A DNA stretch of 9,607 nt from Cyanobium sp. NIES-981 (GTDB taxonomy: Bacteria > Cyanobacteriota > Cyanobacteriia > PCC-6307 > Cyanobiaceae): positions 1 to 9,607 of the forward strand of contig CAMDSS010000056.1 of the NCBI GenBank assembly GCA_945907085.1, read 5' to 3'. Below, piece by piece: positions 5,049 through 9,607 of the stretch. Under the pieces are notes generated by a model. That model made no database searches. It was not told where the DNA came from and saw only the letters and a list, made by a program, of their open reading frames with translations. Each line of letters opens with the position of its first letter. Positions within the stretch are counted from its first letter, which is position 1. A program made the position numbers and the translations under genes.

Positions 5049-7808
5049 TCAAAGAACAGGAACAAAGCGGAGCGGCTCGGCCAGCTCAACCCGCACGCCC
5101 TTGGCGCCACTGAAGTGCTCGGCCAGGAGCTCGGTGGCCAGGGGATTTTCAATTTGACGGCGCACCACCCGGCGCAGGGGCCGGGCCCCGTATTCCGGCT
5201 CGTACCCCTGTTCCACCAGGGACTGAACCACCGCCTCATCCACCTCAAGCGCCAGGTGTTGCTCGGCCAAAAGCCCACCCAGCTCGACCAATTGCAGGCG
5301 CACAATCCGCTGGAGATCCGCGAGCTCCAGGGGCCGGAAGCGAATCACCTCGTCGATGCGGTTGAGAAATTCGGGTCTGAAGTGGGAGGCCAGGGCCCGG
5401 TCAATGGCCTGATCCAAGGCCCCATCCGGCGCCCCGTGGGCGGCCCGCGCGCTGTCGAGGATGGCGCGGCTGGCCAGGTTGCTGGTCATGATCACCACCG
5501 TGTGGCGGAAGTCCACCGTGCGGCCTTGGGAATCGGTGAGTCGGCCGTCATCGAGCACCTGCAGCAGCAGGTTGAACACCTCGGGGTGGGCCTTCTCCAC
5601 CTCATCGAGCAACACCACGGCATAGGGCCGGCGCCGCACCGCCTCGGTGAGCTGGCCGCCTTCCTCGTAGCCCACATAGCCGGGAGGTGCCCCCACCAAC
5701 CGGGCCACGGCATTGCGCTCCATGTACTCGCTCATGTCGAGACGCACCAGGGCGTCTTCCTCATCAAAGAGGGAGCCCGCCAAGGCCTTCGCCAACTCGG
5801 TTTTACCGACTCCGGTAGGACCCAAAAACAAGAAGGACCCCACGGGCCGGCGCGGCGACTGCATCCCCGCCCGGGCCCGCCGAATCGCCGCTGCCACGGC
5901 AGCCACCGCCTCCGGCTGGCCAATCACCCGCTCAGAAAGCCGGGCTTCGAGCTCCAGCAGCTTTTGCCGCTCACCCGCCAACAGCCGCTGCACGGGGATG
6001 CCCGTCCAGCGGGCCACCACATCGGCGATATCGCCCGCTTCCACCTGTTCCCGCAGCAGGGATTCCCGGCTTTGCTCATCAGCGCGCAGCTCCGCCTCCA
6101 GGGCGTCGCGCCGCTCCTGCAGACCATGCAATTGGTCGTATTGGAGTTGGGCCGCCTGCTCCAAATCGCCCTCCCGCTCCGCCTCCGCGATGGCATGGCG
6201 CAGGTCTTCATCCTGTTGCAGCAAACTGCGCAACTCAGCCAAGCGGTCCCGCTCCACCTGCCAGCGGGCCTGCAACTGGTGCAAGGCGTCGGTGGCCTGC
6301 CGGCGTTGCTCCTGGAGTTGCACCCGTTCGGCTTCTGGGGCCGCCTCCGCCGATAGCAGCGCCAATTCCACCCGGCGCAGATCGGCTTCTGCCGTTTCAA
6401 TCCGCTGGGGCTTGGAGGTGGCCTCCATGCGCAGATTTGCCGCGGCCTGGTCCACCAGATCAATGGCGGAATCGGGCAGACAGCGGTCGGTGATGTAGCG
6501 ATCCGCCAGGCGAGCGGCCGCCACCAGGGCTTGGTCGGTAATCGCCACGCCGTGGTGCAACTCGTAGCGCTCCTTGAGGCCCCTCAGGATTTCGACACTG
6601 GTGTCGGGGCCGGGCTCCTTGATCAGCACCTGCTGGAAGCGGCGCTCCAGGGCGGGATCCTTTTCCACCGTGCGGCGGTAATCCTCAGGGGTGGTGGCCC
6701 CAATGCAGCGCAGATCGCCCCGGGCCAGGGCCGGCTTGAGCACGCTGCTGGCATCAGCTCCGGAACGCTCGCTGTTCACCACGGTGTGGAGTTCATCGAT
6801 AAACAGCACCACGCCGGTCTCGGCCTCCCGCACCTCCTGCAGCACCCCCCGCAGCCGCTCCTCGAATTGACCGCGAAATTTTGCCCCTGCTACCAGAGCT
6901 CCCAGATCCAGGGCCACCAGCCGCAAACCCTTGAGGGAATCGGGCACTTCGCCGGCCACCATGCGCTGGGCCAACAACTCGGCCACGGCCGTTTTGCCCA
7001 CGCCCGGCTCGCCGATCAGCACCGGATTGTTTTTGCTGCGGCGCGAGAGCACCTGAATCAGCAGGCGAATCTCCTGGTCACGTCCCACCACTGGATCGAG
7101 CTCCCCGGCCCTTGCAGCGGCGGTGAGATCGCGGCCGTAGGTGCTCAACGCGCCCTCTTGCTCAGGCTCGGGTTCCAAACGGAGCGCTTCCGCCTCCGGC
7201 TCCCTGGATGCCGCCCGAGAGGCACCCAACGATGGCCCCCTGACAGCCGCTGGGCTGGGCGCTACAGGGCTGGGGCTGACCGCCGCCTCGATGGCAGGGG
7301 CCTTGGTTTGGGGTTTGGGCTGGGATTGGGATTGAGGTTGGGCGGGGCGGCGCACGGCTTGGAGCAACGCCGCTTCGGTCAAGCCCTCCCCTTGCAACAG
7401 GGCTGCACCGATCCTGGGTTCATCGAGCAACGCCACCAGCAGGTGGGGAATATCGAGCAACCGAGATCCCCAGGCTGCCCGGCGTCGATCCGCATCCTCC
7501 AGCAGATCCTCCAGGGCATCTCCGATGTAGAGGTCGCGACTGGTACTTGGGGGCTGCTCGACGCAGAAGGCCTCCAACCGATCCAGGAGGCGATCGGTAT
7601 CGATGGGTAAGGACTGAACCCATGGGCCGAAGCGCCGATCCCCGAGGAACGTTTGCAACAGGTGCTCCACATCCATGGCCCCGTGCCGCCAGCGGCGGGC
7701 TGTGTCCTGGGAGGCCAACAGGAGCTCCCAGGCGTCCTCGCTGAAGTGCTCTGGGTTGCTGGTGAGGCTGGCCGAGGAGGTTGCCCGGGCTGCTTGCTCA
7801 AAAACCAT
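5049..7808 (-). CDS. clpB2: ClpB-type AAA+ disaggregase (ClpB2 paralogue)
   Basis: This 919-residue protein is a Hsp100 unfoldase with two ATPase rings. Residues 16-152 resemble a divergent Clp N domain with two related helical repeats. A linker of about 70 residues (153-222), rich in Pro, Gln, Ser and Glu, is unusual. NBD1 has Walker A GEPGVGKT (266-273), pore loop KFRG (310-313), Walker B VVLFIDE (333-339) and arginine fingers R389/R390. About 460-585 is the coiled-coil middle domain that marks ClpB. NBD2 has Walker A GPTGVGKT (663-670), pore loop GYVG (710-713), Walker B VVLLDE (731-736), sensor N777, R817 and sensor GAR (874-876). There is no IGF/L loop, so it should not dock ClpP. The locus next to eno and secE fits the second, non-classical cyanobacterial ClpB. 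The ATG has GAGG 10 nt upstream. gloA ends 12 nt before it. Confidence 0.93.
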   Translation of the reverse strand: MVFEQAARATSSASLTSNPEHFSEDAWELLLASQDTARRWRHGAMDVEHLLQTFLGDRRFGPWVQSLPIDTDRLLDRLEAFCVEQPPSTSRDLYIGDALEDLLEDADRRRAAWGSRLLDIPHLLVALLDEPRIGAALLQGEGLTEAALLQAVRRPAQPQSQSQPKPQTKAPAIEAAVSPSPVAPSPAAVRGPSLGASRAASREPEAEALRLEPEPEQEGALSTYGRDLTAAARAGELDPVVGRDQEIRLLIQVLSRRSKNNPVLIGEPGVGKTAVAELLAQRMVAGEVPDSLKGLRLVALDLGALVAGAKFRGQFEERLRGVLQEVREAETGVVLFIDELHTVVNSERSGADASSVLKPALARGDLRCIGATTPEDYRRTVEKDPALERRFQQVLIKEPGPDTSVEILRGLKERYELHHGVAITDQALVAAARLADRYITDRCLPDSAIDLVDQAAANLRMEATSKPQRIETAEADLRRVELALLSAEAAPEAERVQLQEQRRQATDALHQLQARWQVERDRLAELRSLLQQDEDLRHAIAEAEREGDLEQAAQLQYDQLHGLQERRDALEAELRADEQSRESLLREQVEAGDIADVVARWTGIPVQRLLAGERQKLLELEARLSERVIGQPEAVAAVAAAIRRARAGMQSPRRPVGSFLFLGPTGVGKTELAKALAGSLFDEEDALVRLDMSEYMERNAVARLVGAPPGYVGYEEGGQLTEAVRRRPYAVVLLDEVEKAHPEVFNLLLQVLDDGRLTDSQGRTVDFRHTVVIMTSNLASRAILDSARAAHGAPDGALDQAIDRALASHFRPEFLNRIDEVIRFRPLELADLQRIVRLQLVELGGLLAEQHLALEVDEAVVQSLVEQGYEPEYGARPLRRVVRRQIENPLATELLAEHFSGAKGVRVELAEPLRFVPVL

Positions 7809-7820
7809 CGCTGTCCAACC

Positions 7821-9607
<1,787 letters not shown>

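Noticed and set aside
5115..6356. 413-codon + strand ORF opposite clpB2
   Set aside because: It lies fully antisense to a gene with intact ClpB motifs. Its composition (His, Gln, Leu, Gly rich) is what the complementary frame of high-GC coding DNA gives, and no domain is seen.
6531..7610. 359-codon + strand ORF opposite clpB2
   Set aside because: The same antisense shadow; repetitive [11 protein letters not shown] comes from the Pro/Gln linker codons of clpB2 read backwards.

Overview
The window is high-GC DNA that reads as a picocyanobacterial chromosome (Cyanobium / marine-type Synechococcus). Three things point there: the protein sequences, the locus order (pyrD)-rnhA-rplL-rplJ-rplA-rplK-nusG-secE-clpB2-gloA next to a divergent eno, and a cyanobacterial-type sRNA beside rplL. 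I saw no insertion sequence, phage gene, CRISPR array, tRNA or rRNA gene. The content is mostly core housekeeping genes.

Layout. Positions 1-35 (-) hold the first codons of a gene that is probably pyrD. rnhA (-) carries a C-terminal extension. A short + strand ORF with a signal peptide diverges from rnhA. A roughly 100-nt + strand sRNA candidate follows, ending in a strong intrinsic terminator at 1280-1306. A minus-strand terminator at 1314-1342 closes the ribosomal protein operon that comes in from the right. That operon runs right to left: gloA, clpB2, secE, nusG, rplK, rplA, rplJ, rplL. At the far right, eno (+) diverges from gloA and is cut by the window edge.

How the genes work together. 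rplK, rplA, rplJ and rplL encode the L11/L1/L10/L12 stalk and L1-arm proteins of the 50S subunit. NusG and SecE are their classical upstream neighbours, serving transcription elongation and protein export. Each of the three spacers nusG-rplK, rplA-rplJ and rplJ-rplL holds hairpins, as expected where L1 and L10 feed back on their own mRNA. The ClpB-type disaggregase and glyoxalase I lie 12 nt apart upstream of secE and may be co-transcribed with it.

Most interesting points. (1) The sRNA candidate at about 1208-1306 resembles the Yfr2 family and has an exact 11-nt complement of the conserved Yfr1 motif. (2) The sequence TTCCNAACC lies directly before three ribosomal protein starts that lack a Shine-Dalgarno sequence. 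(3) Three perfect hairpins fill the 69-nt rplJ-rplL spacer. (4) The rplA-rplJ leader is long and structured. (5) RNase HI carries a non-canonical C-terminal domain.
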